Of a stretch of 53,540 nucleotides of DNA, positions 45,863 to 53,540 are shown in pieces; within the stretch, counting starts at the first letter, position 1, and every line of letters begins with the position of its first letter. A model generated the notes under the pieces. It was not told where the DNA came from. It saw only the letters and a program-made list of their open reading frames with translations, and ran no database searches. A program made the translations under genes and the position numbers. The stretch spans positions 34,567 to 88,106 of the forward strand of contig NZ_KB714698.1 of the NCBI RefSeq assembly GCF_000349725.1. The letters are read 5' to 3'. This DNA comes from Ligilactobacillus pobuzihii E100301 = KCTC 13174 (GTDB lineage: Bacteria > Bacillota > Bacilli > Lactobacillales > Lactobacillaceae).

Positions 45863-46537
45863 TTATGCAATAATTTCCTCTTCACGCATACTTAAATACG
45901 AAGTATCCCCCACAATAATATGATCTAATAAAGTAATACCTAACATTTTTCCACAACCCACAAGTCTTTTAGTTAAAGCCAAATCATTTTTGGACGGTGT
46001 TACATTTCCACTCGGATGATTATGCACGACCATAAAACGTGCCGCGCTGCACTTGACTGCTTCTTTAAGTATTTCGCGTGGATGGACCGTAGCAGAATTT
46101 AAAGTTCCCTTAAACAGATTTTTTTGCAGGACCACTTGGTTCTTAGTATCTAAATAAACACCTACTAAAAGTTCCTGCTTTGAGGAACCATACATTTTAG
46201 ACATATATTCGCCAATTTTTTTACTGGAATAAACTGTTCCCAATGCACAGCTTGGTCTTTTTTCATATCTTTTTGCAAACTCGCTTAAAACTTCAAAAAA
46301 CCAGGCCTTTTTTTCATTCGGTAATAAAGAACGAACCTCCTGATCAGTTAAATACTGCATTTGTTCCAAATTTTCGTATTGCGCAAAAAATCGTTCAATT
46401 ATCTTGTCAGCTTCACGCTTCGAAAATGCAGTACAACAAACGCAATACAGTAGTTCACGATCGGTTAGTTCATGTGTACCAAAATGCTGGATCTGCGAAG
46501 CCAAGTAATCTAAGTCATAAGAATTTATCAATGTCAT
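45863..46537 (-). CDS. radC: RadC family JAB-domain protein
   Basis: A 224-residue protein with an N-terminal helix-hairpin-helix-like part and a C-terminal MPN/JAB domain. The metal motif is intact: HNHPSGNVTPSKND near residue 174, with a Glu in VHPREILKEAVK before it. The family was once tied to DNA repair, but its true activity is unclear. The N-terminal half is diverged from typical RadC (for example LLYCVCCTAF). The ATG has an excellent GGAGGGG site. It is the third gene after folC and a HAD phosphatase, and upstream of mreB as in Bacillus. Confidence 0.9.
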   Translation of the reverse strand: MTLINSYDLDYLASQIQHFGTHELTDRELLYCVCCTAFSKREADKIIERFFAQYENLEQMQYLTDQEVRSLLPNEKKAWFFEVLSEFAKRYEKRPSCALGTVYSSKKIGEYMSKMYGSSKQELLVGVYLDTKNQVVLQKNLFKGTLNSATVHPREILKEAVKCSAARFMVVHNHPSGNVTPSKNDLALTKRLVGCGKMLGITLLDHIIVGDTSYLSMREEEIIA

Positions 46538-46585
46538 TTTTACCCCTCCAAAGATATATACGCAGAAAAGAGTAAAAAATGTTTT

Positions 46586-47236
46586 TTAATTCAAAAGATT
46601 TGTTAATTCATTCAAATCATGAAAAACACCAAACGTATTTTGTGTGTCATAGTCGGTCGGTTGAATTAGGTCAGGAACCATCGCCACTGGAATCTGTGCA
46701 CGATTTGCAGCCAAGATACCATTATGGGAATCTTCGATCACTAAAGTTTTTTCCTTAACTGGATGGCCCGCTTTTTGCCAAGCCTGATTAAAAATTTCTG
46801 GTGACGGCTTAGCTTGACTAACATCATCAGCTGAAATGATCAAGTTAAACCCCAGATCCATTTTTAAGGTCCTTAAGTAAAAATCAATTTGTTTTCGATC
46901 ATTACTAGACGCTAAAACATATGGCGTCCGTGAAGCTTGCAAGGAACTGGTCAATTCTAGAAAACCCTTTTTTAATTCTAACTTACCTTCCATTACCAAC
47001 GGATTTATTAAACTAAAACTCCGTTCCATAAACTTCCTGACTAAACTAGCATCACCAAGATCTTCGGTCATGGCTGTCATCATTTGTTCATTACCGGCTC
47101 CAATAAATCTTCGATAGTAATCCATCGAGTACGTGATCCCTAACTCATCCGCCGCCATTTTATTAGCGGTGTAATAAACTTTTTCTGAATCAAATACAAC
47201 TCCATCCATATCAAAAATAACTAATTCTGGTTTCAT
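46586..47236 (-). CDS. HAD family hydrolase (beta-phosphoglucomutase-like phosphatase)
   Basis: A 216-residue HAD superfamily enzyme with a helical cap after motif I (type C1, beta-PGM-like). Motif I is DMDGVVFDSE (9-18), with nucleophile Asp9 and acid Asp11. Motif II is LASSND near residue 108, and motif III/IV is KPSPEIFNQAW and VIEDSHNGILAA. The substrate is probably a small phosphorylated sugar or nucleotide. The ATG has a GGAG site 6 bp upstream. It is 9 bp after folC and 48 bp before radC. Confidence 0.9.
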   Translation of the reverse strand: MKPELVIFDMDGVVFDSEKVYYTANKMAADELGITYSMDYYRRFIGAGNEQMMTAMTEDLGDASLVRKFMERSFSLINPLVMEGKLELKKGFLELTSSLQASRTPYVLASSNDRKQIDFYLRTLKMDLGFNLIISADDVSQAKPSPEIFNQAWQKAGHPVKEKTLVIEDSHNGILAANRAQIPVAMVPDLIQPTDYDTQNTFGVFHDLNELTNLLN

Positions 47237-47245
47237 TTTTTCTCC

Positions 47246-48556
47246 TTACTCTTCCTTAAAATACCGACGCACTTCAGATACAAAATATAAAGACCCAGTA
47301 ATAAGCAACATGTCATTTGCTGACATCTCATTGATCAACGTTAAAAAACCCTCGTTCCATTGGTCAAACATCTTTATCTGATCGTATTTACCATCCAATT
47401 CATCTTTTTTTAAAGTAGCTCGAGGTGCGAAAAACTTCGTCAAAGCAATTGTAACATGGGATAGCCTGGTTAATTCAGCAATCATTTCATTAAATTGTTT
47501 ATCTTCTAAAACAGCCAGCAAAATATATATGTGTTGGTCATTAAACTTGTCTTTAAGAGTCTTAGCTAAACCTTGGATCGCAGGTACATTATGTGCTCCA
47601 TCCAAAACTATTAGTGGTTCATCATTGACTTTTTCAAATCGCCCAGGCCAGGTAGTTTGTTGCAAACATTTTTTTATCTGTCTTGTCTTGACTGAAATTT
47701 GATGTTTTGACATCATTACTAAAAATGCTGTCAATGCAACTGCAGCATTAGAAATTTGATAACCACCTAACATTTGTATCTGCACGTCTTTTACTAAATA
47801 TTCATGAAAGCTAAAGTCAAAAACTTCACCCCAAAAATTGGCTACACTTTTGGGAACTACCGTAAAATCTTGATTTAACAAATATAGTCCAGAGTCCATC
47901 AGTTGCGCTTTCTTTTCAATAACACTTTTAGCCTCAGTTGGAAGTTGACCACAAACCACTGGCACTCCATGTTTAATGATCCCTGCTTTATTTTCAGCAA
48001 TTTCAGTTAAAGTGTTTCCTAAAATCTGCATGTGATCCATGCCTACAGATGTTATGACCGAAAGTAATGGAGTAATAATGTTAGTTGAATCATAGGTTCC
48101 CCCGATGCCAACTTCAACGATCACAAAATCAGGGTGACATCGTCCAAAATAAACAAACATCATCATAGTTAAGACCTCAAATTCAGTTGGACCACCCAAG
48201 TCTATAAACTCATGATCTAACTGCTCAACTACTGGAAGTATTTCTTGAACCAAGGATAAGATTTCCTCATCACAAATCATTTTTCCATTTACTGAGATAC
48301 GTTCATTAAACTTTTCAATAAAAGGAGACGTAAAAGTTCCGACATCATAGCCTTGTCCCATCAATAAATCGCGCAAATACGCAGTGACTGATCCTTTACC
48401 ATTAGTTCCTGTTACATGAACCATTTGCAAACTTTCTTGTGGATCTCCAAAAATTTCAGCAAAACGCCGCATTCTTTTTAAAGATGGATCCTTAGCAAAT
48501 TTATGCCTTCCATGAATATATTCTAAAGCTTCATCATAATTATTTACTTCAATCAT
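47246..48556 (-). CDS. folC: Folylpolyglutamate synthase / dihydrofolate synthase
   Basis: A 436-residue Mur ligase-family enzyme that adds glutamates to folates. The ATP loop GTNGKGSVTA starts at residue 50. TSPFIEKFNERISVNG, GGPTEFEVLTMM, VEVGIGGTYDSTN and LDGAHNVPAIQ are diagnostic. The length is usual. The only possible start is ATG 48556, since an in-frame stop lies close upstream, yet the AAGGAG site is 14 bp away, longer than normal. It precedes the HAD gene and radC. In many Firmicutes folC follows valS; here a strong valS terminator separates the two. Confidence 0.96.
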   Translation of the reverse strand: MIEVNNYDEALEYIHGRHKFAKDPSLKRMRRFAEIFGDPQESLQMVHVTGTNGKGSVTAYLRDLLMGQGYDVGTFTSPFIEKFNERISVNGKMICDEEILSLVQEILPVVEQLDHEFIDLGGPTEFEVLTMMMFVYFGRCHPDFVIVEVGIGGTYDSTNIITPLLSVITSVGMDHMQILGNTLTEIAENKAGIIKHGVPVVCGQLPTEAKSVIEKKAQLMDSGLYLLNQDFTVVPKSVANFWGEVFDFSFHEYLVKDVQIQMLGGYQISNAAVALTAFLVMMSKHQISVKTRQIKKCLQQTTWPGRFEKVNDEPLIVLDGAHNVPAIQGLAKTLKDKFNDQHIYILLAVLEDKQFNEMIAELTRLSHVTIALTKFFAPRATLKKDELDGKYDQIKMFDQWNEGFLTLINEMSANDMLLITGSLYFVSEVRRYFKEE

Positions 48557-48672
48557 ACAATAACGTCTGACTCCTTAAACCTTATCTTTTTGATCAATCT
48601 TACATAAATTAACACAGCAATTTTATTGATCATGTCACAGATTTATTATACGTGAAACCAAAAAAGATAGCA

Positions 48673-48712
48673 TTAAAAAACAAGGAAAACTTTTGCGTAG
48701 TTTTCCTTGTTT
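48673..48712 (-). terminator. Terminator of valS
   Basis: A perfect 14-bp stem AAACAAGGAAAACT/AGTTTTCCTTGTTT (48678-48691 with 48699-48712) with a 7-nt loop. On the minus strand it ends in a run of Ts (48680-48675). It is just 7 bp after the valS stop. Confidence 0.9.
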
Positions 48713-48718
48713 TACGTC

Positions 48719-51379
48719 TTACATTTCTTTTTTTACCTCAGCAAGCCGTGACTGGGTTGCACTCAATTTTTCTTTATAGCCAGTAAGTTTTTCTTTTTCT
48801 TCATCAACAACTTGAGAAGGTGCATTATTAACAAAGCCTTGGTTACTTAATTTCTTTTCACCACGTGAAACTTCATTTTCTAATTTATCGATCTCTTTTT
48901 GTAATCTTTCTACTTCCTGGTTCAAATCAATTAAACCTGCGAGTGGAATGTAAACTTCTGCTCCACTAATAACAGCAGTCATTGCTAATGTCGGTGCTTT
49001 GATATCAGCTGAAATTTGCAAAGATTCTGGATGACAAAAACGCTCGATATAATCTTGATTTGATTCAAAAATCGACTGCGTTTCAGGCATTGTGGTCTTG
49101 ATTTGAATATCAATTGGCGAAGATAAGGGTGCATGAGCATCTGCTCGAATATTACGGACAGCCTTGATCAACTCGATCAAGTTGTCCATGCCTTTTTCGG
49201 CTTCCTTATTTTCAAATTCAGCATGTTCTTGTGGGTAGGCAGCAGTTACTAATGAAGTACCATCATGAGGCATAGCCAACCAGATCTCTTCTGTTACAAA
49301 TGGCATGATTGGGTGTAACAAACGTAAAGTTTGGTCCAAAACATAACATAAAATGTTTTGAGTGTTATGTTTCAAAGAGCGATCCTTACCATAAAAATCC
49401 TCTTTAGCCATTTCGATATACCAATCACACAGATCATTCCAGATGAAGTTGTACAAAGCACGGCCCGCTTCACCAAATTCAAAATCCTCGAATAAACGTG
49501 TAACTTCACGAATAGTTGAATTCAAGCGACTTAAGATCCACTTGTCAGCTAGTTGCCATTCACTTTGATCTGGTAATTCTGCTTTAGTTTTCTCATCAAA
49601 GTTCATGATCGCAAAACGACTAGCATTCCAAATCTTATTAATAAAATTCCAAGCAGAATCCATCTTTTTATACGAGAAACGAATATCTTGTCCTGGAGTC
49701 GAACCAGTTGCTAGGAACCAACGTAAAGCATCGGCACCATATTTTTCAATAACATCCATCGGGTCGATGCCATTTCCCAATGACTTGCTCATTTTTTTAC
49801 CTTCAGCATCACGGATCAAACCATGGATCAAAACATTTTTGAAAGGACGTCGACCAGTAAATTCTTTACTCTGGAAGATCATTCGTGAAACCCAGAAAAA
49901 GATAATGTCATAACCAGTTACCAAAGTATCGGTCGGGAAGTAACGTTTAAAGTCAGCAGCATCCTCATTTGGCCAGCCCATTGTCGAAAATGGCCACAAG
50001 GCACTTGAGAACCATGTATCTAAAACATCTTGATCTTGTTCCCAATTTTCTGGATCACTTGGTTCTTGTTCGCCAACGTAGATCTCGCCAGTTTCTTTAT
50101 GGTACCAAGCTGGAATTTGATGTCCCCACCAAAGCTGTCTTGAAATTACCCAGTCGTGAACATTTTCCATCCACTGACTAAAGGTATTCTCAAAACGTTC
50201 CGGAACAAAATTAACACGATCGTCAGTTTCCTGATTCTTTAAAGCTGCCTCAGCTAGTGGTTGCATCTTCACGAACCACTGAGTCGACAAACGTGATTCA
50301 ACTTGTACACCAGTCCGTTCAGAATGCCCAACACTATGCACGATCGGTTCCTTAGATAAAAGATAACCTTGATCTTTTAAGTCCTTAACAATAGCCTTAC
50401 GCGCCTCGAAACGATCCATACCGGCATACTTGCCTGCTTTATCATTTAAGGTAGCATCCTCATTCATCGTATTGATCCGTTCAAGGTCATGTCTATTACC
50501 AACCTCAAAGTCATTTGGGTCATGTGCAGGAGTGATTTTAACCATCCCCGTCCCAAATTCAGGATCAACGTATTGATCAGCAATGATCTCCAAATGTCTA
50601 CCATGCAATGGCAAAATAACTTCTTTACCTACTAGTTGTTTATAACGTTCATCTTTTGGATTAACCGCGATAGCAACATCACCCAACATTGTTTCTGGAC
50701 GTGTTGTCGCGATCTCAATATAGTTTTTACCGTTAAATGTTGTATCATCGACAAATGGATATTTTACGTGATAAAAAGCGCCCTGGTCATCTTGGTGGAT
50801 AACTTCAATATCTGACAGAGCAGTACGTGCTTTTGGATCCCAGTTAATAATGTATTCTCCGCGGTAAATCAAGCCTTTTTTGTATAACGCCACGAATACT
50901 TTGCGGACAGCTTTAGAAAGTCCGTCATCAAACGTAAACCTTTCCCGACTATAATCTAAGGATAATCCCAATTTAGCCCATTGTTGTTTGATAATGTCCG
51001 CATATTCATCTTTCCATTCCCAAACCTTATCAACAAACTTTTCTCGGCCTAAATCGTAACGTGAGACACCACTTTCAGCCAAACGTGCTTCAACTTTAGC
51101 TTGAGTTGCAATACCGGCATGATCCATACCAGGTAACCATAATGTATCAAAGCCTTGCATCCGTTTTTGCCGCACGATCATATCCTGTAAGGTGGTGTCC
51201 CAGGCATGACCCAAATGTAATTTACCTGTTACATTTGGTGGTGGGATAACAACAGAATATGGTTTTTTGGTCGTATCTCCACTGGGCTTGAATAAATCTT
51301 TATCGAGCCATTCTTGATAACGTCCATGTTCAACAGCGGTTGGGTCGTATTTCGTTGACATTTCAACTTCTTTAGCCAT
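48719..51379 (-). CDS. valS: Valyl-tRNA synthetase
   Basis: An 886-residue class I synthetase charging tRNA-Val and editing threonine. [15 protein letters not shown] (46-60) carries the HIGH motif, and [11 protein letters not shown] lies near residue 528. The C-terminal 65 residues form the long coiled-coil tRNA-binding arm, from [16 protein letters not shown] to the end. The length is normal. The ATG at 51379 has AAGGGATGA about 10 bp upstream. Control is by a T-box leader with its own promoter. Confidence 0.98.
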   Translation of the reverse strand: MAKEVEMSTKYDPTAVEHGRYQEWLDKDLFKPSGDTTKKPYSVVIPPPNVTGKLHLGHAWDTTLQDMIVRQKRMQGFDTLWLPGMDHAGIATQAKVEARLAESGVSRYDLGREKFVDKVWEWKDEYADIIKQQWAKLGLSLDYSRERFTFDDGLSKAVRKVFVALYKKGLIYRGEYIINWDPKARTALSDIEVIHQDDQGAFYHVKYPFVDDTTFNGKNYIEIATTRPETMLGDVAIAVNPKDERYKQLVGKEVILPLHGRHLEIIADQYVDPEFGTGMVKITPAHDPNDFEVGNRHDLERINTMNEDATLNDKAGKYAGMDRFEARKAIVKDLKDQGYLLSKEPIVHSVGHSERTGVQVESRLSTQWFVKMQPLAEAALKNQETDDRVNFVPERFENTFSQWMENVHDWVISRQLWWGHQIPAWYHKETGEIYVGEQEPSDPENWEQDQDVLDTWFSSALWPFSTMGWPNEDAADFKRYFPTDTLVTGYDIIFFWVSRMIFQSKEFTGRRPFKNVLIHGLIRDAEGKKMSKSLGNGIDPMDVIEKYGADALRWFLATGSTPGQDIRFSYKKMDSAWNFINKIWNASRFAIMNFDEKTKAELPDQSEWQLADKWILSRLNSTIREVTRLFEDFEFGEAGRALYNFIWNDLCDWYIEMAKEDFYGKDRSLKHNTQNILCYVLDQTLRLLHPIMPFVTEEIWLAMPHDGTSLVTAAYPQEHAEFENKEAEKGMDNLIELIKAVRNIRADAHAPLSSPIDIQIKTTMPETQSIFESNQDYIERFCHPESLQISADIKAPTLAMTAVISGAEVYIPLAGLIDLNQEVERLQKEIDKLENEVSRGEKKLSNQGFVNNAPSQVVDEEKEKLTGYKEKLSATQSRLAEVKKEM

Positions 51380-51513
51380 TTATTTCTCATCCCTTCTTAT
51401 TTTAATCCTATTTTTAAACTAATAATCAATGCGTTAAAGCTTACTATTTGTCTACCATTGTTTAAAGTACATTCACCACTTCATGAGTAATCAACACATA
51501 AAAAGATGCAAAT

Positions 51514-51742
51514 AAAAAGCACCACCGTCCTATCAATTAGGACGACAGTGCCGTGGTACCACCTAAATTGGGCTTTTAACCCCACTTAAATTCTGTGTTA
51601 ACGGATGAAGATCCGGTCGACCTTACTTAACAAATTCAAATCGACAGCTAGCAAGCTACAATCAATGGTTCACTGAAATGTTTCACCAACCCATTTCTCT
51701 CTAAAAGTGAGCACCAATTGATCCTCTTGGTCAAAGCTTTAT
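51514..51742 (-). promoter_or_regulatory. T-box riboswitch of valS
   Basis: On the minus strand the T-box core TGGTACCACGG (51561-51551) is followed by the terminator GCACTGTCGTCC/GGACGGTGGTGC (51551-51540 with 51530-51519) and five Ts. Stem I occupies the 5' half, with AGAGAGAAATGG near its base. A plausible Val specifier GUC lies in GCUGUCGAU (about 51643). Low charged tRNA-Val would favour the antiterminator. The promoter at 51749-51777 puts the transcript start near 51742. Confidence 0.9.
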
Positions 51743-51748
51743 GAGATA

Positions 51749-51777
51749 ATTCTAACCTTATGTTTATCAAACGTCAA
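51749..51777 (-). promoter_or_regulatory. Promoter of the valS T-box leader
   Basis: On the minus strand -35 TTGACG (51777-51772), a 17-bp spacer and -10 TAGAAT (51754-51749). It is the best sigma-A type promoter in the window, between the thiI stop and the T-box. Confidence 0.7.
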
Positions 51778-51802
51778 GAATAAATGGTGCATATTCAGCC
51801 CC

Positions 51803-53020
51803 TTAGAGTAATTCGGCGAATGTTTCTTCTTGGGCATTCAAATAATGATCATCACTACTGATCTCAGTTATTTTTATTCCCGACAATGAACGTTCGATCA
51901 AACCATCAATATCTAGTTTTTCTTCATATTGGCGTGAACGATCGATCCGTGGCTTCGTTTTAGGAGCAGTCGGAGCAAAAACAGTGCAACAATCTTCATA
52001 TGGCTTGATCGATAATTCAAACGTATCGATTTTTTCCGCAAGCTTAATGATATCATTTTTGTCCATTGAAACGACCGGTCTTAAAACTGGCATTGAAGTG
52101 ACATCATTAATAGCAGCCATGCTCTCCATTGTTTGAGAAGCTACCTGGCCTAATGATTCTCCGTTAAAAATTGCTAAAGCATGTCTTTTTTCGGCGATTT
52201 TTTCACAAAGTCGTAACATAAAACGACGTTGGATCGTCATTAGATAACTGGCTGGAATGTCACGTTTTACAGTTTCTTGAATCTCAGTAAACGGAACTTG
52301 AATAAATTTTATCTTGCCCACATAGGGTGCAAGTTTAGCGGTTAATTCTTTGGCTTTATTCAACGCTTGTTCACTGGTATATGGTGGACTATAAAAATGG
52401 ACCATTTCCAAGTCAACCCCGCGTTTCAAAGCTAGGTATCCAGCAACAGGTGAATCAATACCACCTGATAGCATCAAGAGGCCCTTACCTGCGGTACCAA
52501 CTGGTAATCCTCCTGCTCCTGGGAGCATCTCATATGATAAAAAAATACCATTCATACGTATCTCTACGCGTAAAACAATATCTGGATGTTTCATTTGAAC
52601 TTTAACACCAGGAAAATTACTCAAAATAGTTCCACCTAAAAGGTCATTCATTTGGTTTGTATCATATTCAAAATTATGGTCTGATCGACGCGTATTAATT
52701 TTGAAAGTCATACCATCTTGTGCAATCTCGTTAAAGATCGAAATTGCCGTCTTCTTAACTTCTTCAACGTCACGTGTAACTTTAATGACGGGCGAAAAGC
52801 TCTGAATACCAAAGATTTTACCTACTCGGTCTGCAACCTGATGATAATCTTCACCATTCAACCGAATATGCAATCTGTCACGCTGTGCTTTGACCTCAAG
52901 CTTTTTAAAACCTGACAGTGCATTTCTAGTATTAGTACCTAACCGATCAATGAATGAACGTCGGTTTTTTCCTTTAGTTGACAATTCGCCGTAACGAACC
53001 ATGATTTCTGTATATTGCAT
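51803..53020 (-). CDS. thiI: tRNA sulfurtransferase ThiI
   Basis: A 405-residue enzyme making 4-thiouridine at position 8 of tRNA, and in some bacteria supplying sulfur for thiamine. There is an N-terminal ferredoxin-like part, a THUMP domain (about 60-165), then the PP-loop [13 protein letters not shown] near residue 185. Residues [12 protein letters not shown] come near 330. It lacks the C-terminal rhodanese domain of E. coli ThiI, as is usual in Gram-positives, and so depends on a partner desulfurase. The ATG has AGAAAGGA 6 bp upstream. It lies 12 bp after a cysteine desulfurase gene. Confidence 0.96.
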   Translation of the reverse strand: MQYTEIMVRYGELSTKGKNRRSFIDRLGTNTRNALSGFKKLEVKAQRDRLHIRLNGEDYHQVADRVGKIFGIQSFSPVIKVTRDVEEVKKTAISIFNEIAQDGMTFKINTRRSDHNFEYDTNQMNDLLGGTILSNFPGVKVQMKHPDIVLRVEIRMNGIFLSYEMLPGAGGLPVGTAGKGLLMLSGGIDSPVAGYLALKRGVDLEMVHFYSPPYTSEQALNKAKELTAKLAPYVGKIKFIQVPFTEIQETVKRDIPASYLMTIQRRFMLRLCEKIAEKRHALAIFNGESLGQVASQTMESMAAINDVTSMPVLRPVVSMDKNDIIKLAEKIDTFELSIKPYEDCCTVFAPTAPKTKPRIDRSRQYEEKLDIDGLIERSLSGIKITEISSDDHYLNAQEETFAELL

Positions 53021-53032
53021 CTGTTATCCTTT

Positions 53033-53540
53033 CTACTTGGCAAAAATCTTTGAAAAACGTGCGTAAATTTGGTCAAATACACGATTAAACTCGTCGGCTT
53101 GCTCTAAAGTATTGTTTTCATCTAAACTGACCCGAACAGCTGATGTTGCAATTTTTTCAGGAACATGCATTGCATTTAGCGTTCCTGAAATAACCCCTTT
53201 TTTAGATGAGCAAGCACTTGTCGTTGAAATATAGATCCCTTGTTCTTCAAATGCGTGAACGATCGTTTCTCCCCTAACTCCATCAATAGTAAAACACAAA
53301 ATATGTGGTGACGAAGTTTGATCAACTTTTGAAAAAACAGTGACATTTGATTCTGCCACAACATGATCATATATTTTTTGTTTGATTTTCCGTTCTTTGG
53401 CGACATTATCCGACTCATTAGTAAGTAACAAACGTAAAGCCTTTGCCATTCCGGCGACTGCAGGTAGATTTTCAGTCCCACTCCGTTGGTTTTTTTCCTG
53501 ACCACCGCCTGCCATTAATGGCTCGATCATTCGGCCAGTT
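53033..53540 (-). CDS. Cysteine desulfurase (ThiI partner), C-terminal part
   Basis: About 168 residues of the C-terminal part of a NifS/IscS-type desulfurase, open at the window edge. The frame continues upstream to 53539, so the internal ATG at 53530 is not its start. GGGQEKNQRSGTENLPAVAG and the persulfide Cys in STTSACSSKKG are visible. Its partner thiI is 12 bp downstream, the same pairing as Bacillus nifZ-thiI, so it probably supplies sulfur for tRNA 4-thiouridine. It is clearly different in sequence from the other desulfurase at 16738-17880. Confidence 0.93.
   Translation of the reverse strand, partial: TGRMIEPLMAGGGQEKNQRSGTENLPAVAGMAKALRLLLTNESDNVAKERKIKQKIYDHVVAESNVTVFSKVDQTSSPHILCFTIDGVRGETIVHAFEEQGIYISTTSACSSKKGVISGTLNAMHVPEKIATSAVRVSLDENNTLEQADEFNRVFDQIYARFSKIFAK

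Noticed and set aside
53033-53530. Treating the desulfurase fragment as a complete gene starting at the ATG 53530
   Set aside because: The frame stays open to the window edge, GRMIEPL is an internal family motif, and the PLP-binding half is missing, so the true start lies outside.

Overview
The window is a stretch of core chromosome from a low-GC Gram-positive bacterium of the lactobacilli (Lactobacillaceae). The evidence is visibly AT-rich DNA, strong AGGAGG-type ribosome binding sites, T-box leaders on aminoacyl-tRNA synthetase genes, and gene families typical of the group: RNA polymerase epsilon (RpoY), DUF1831, DUF3397, DUF4044, UPF0223 and YlaN. MreB/C/D, MinC/MinD and DivIVA point to a rod. 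A diaminopimelate epimerase suggests meso-diaminopimelate in the peptidoglycan. I cannot name the genus. No insertion sequence, prophage, CRISPR array, rRNA or tRNA gene was seen.

Layout. 1-6.2 kb, minus strand: 5' end of pyruvate carboxylase, ftsW, ylaN, typA, then a tight operon of a degenerate lactate-dehydrogenase-like protein, a UPF0223 protein and an inositol-monophosphatase-family enzyme. 6.4-10.8 kb, mostly plus: def, a minus-strand membrane-anchored unknown, rpoY-rnjA and a lipid kinase. 10.8-20.6 kb, minus: recD2 with a TPR gene, a histidine phosphatase, the sulfur-relay group cysteine desulfurase-DUF1831-mnmA, mtnN, a tail-anchored unknown, nudF and dapF. 20.7-37.4 kb, minus: the division and cell wall (dcw) cluster, read as mraZ-rsmH-ftsL-ftsI-mraY-murD-murG-divIB-ftsA-ftsZ-sepF-yggT-ylmH-divIVA and then T-box-ileS. 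37.6-39.6 kb: DUF3397, a 39-residue DUF4044 gene on the plus strand, a dispersed repeat and an alpha/beta hydrolase. 39.7-48.6 kb, minus: cardiolipin synthase, minD-minC-mreD-mreC, mreB, a cold-shock gene, radC, a HAD phosphatase and folC. 48.7-53.5 kb, minus: T-box-valS, thiI and the 3' part of a second cysteine desulfurase.

How they work together. Most of the window builds and divides the cell wall: lipid II synthesis (MraY, MurD, MurG), septal synthesis (FtsI, FtsW, FtsL, DivIB), the Z ring (FtsZ, FtsA, SepF), placement (MinCD, DivIVA) and elongation (MreBCD). A second theme is tRNA and translation: IleS, ValS, MnmA, ThiI, peptide deformylase and TypA. Each of the two tRNA thiolation enzymes sits next to its own cysteine desulfurase.

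The signals that gene calls alone do not explain are: five 10-bp-phased AGTGG repeats before mraZ, which look like the MraZ operator; a two-copy dispersed intergenic element with terminator-like ends; an LDH-fold protein that has lost its catalytic residues but sits in a tight operon; a perfect palindrome at the DUF4044 promoter; and a terminator that splits mreB from mreCD. Start sites were refined by ribosome-binding-site spacing; several are GTG or TTG.
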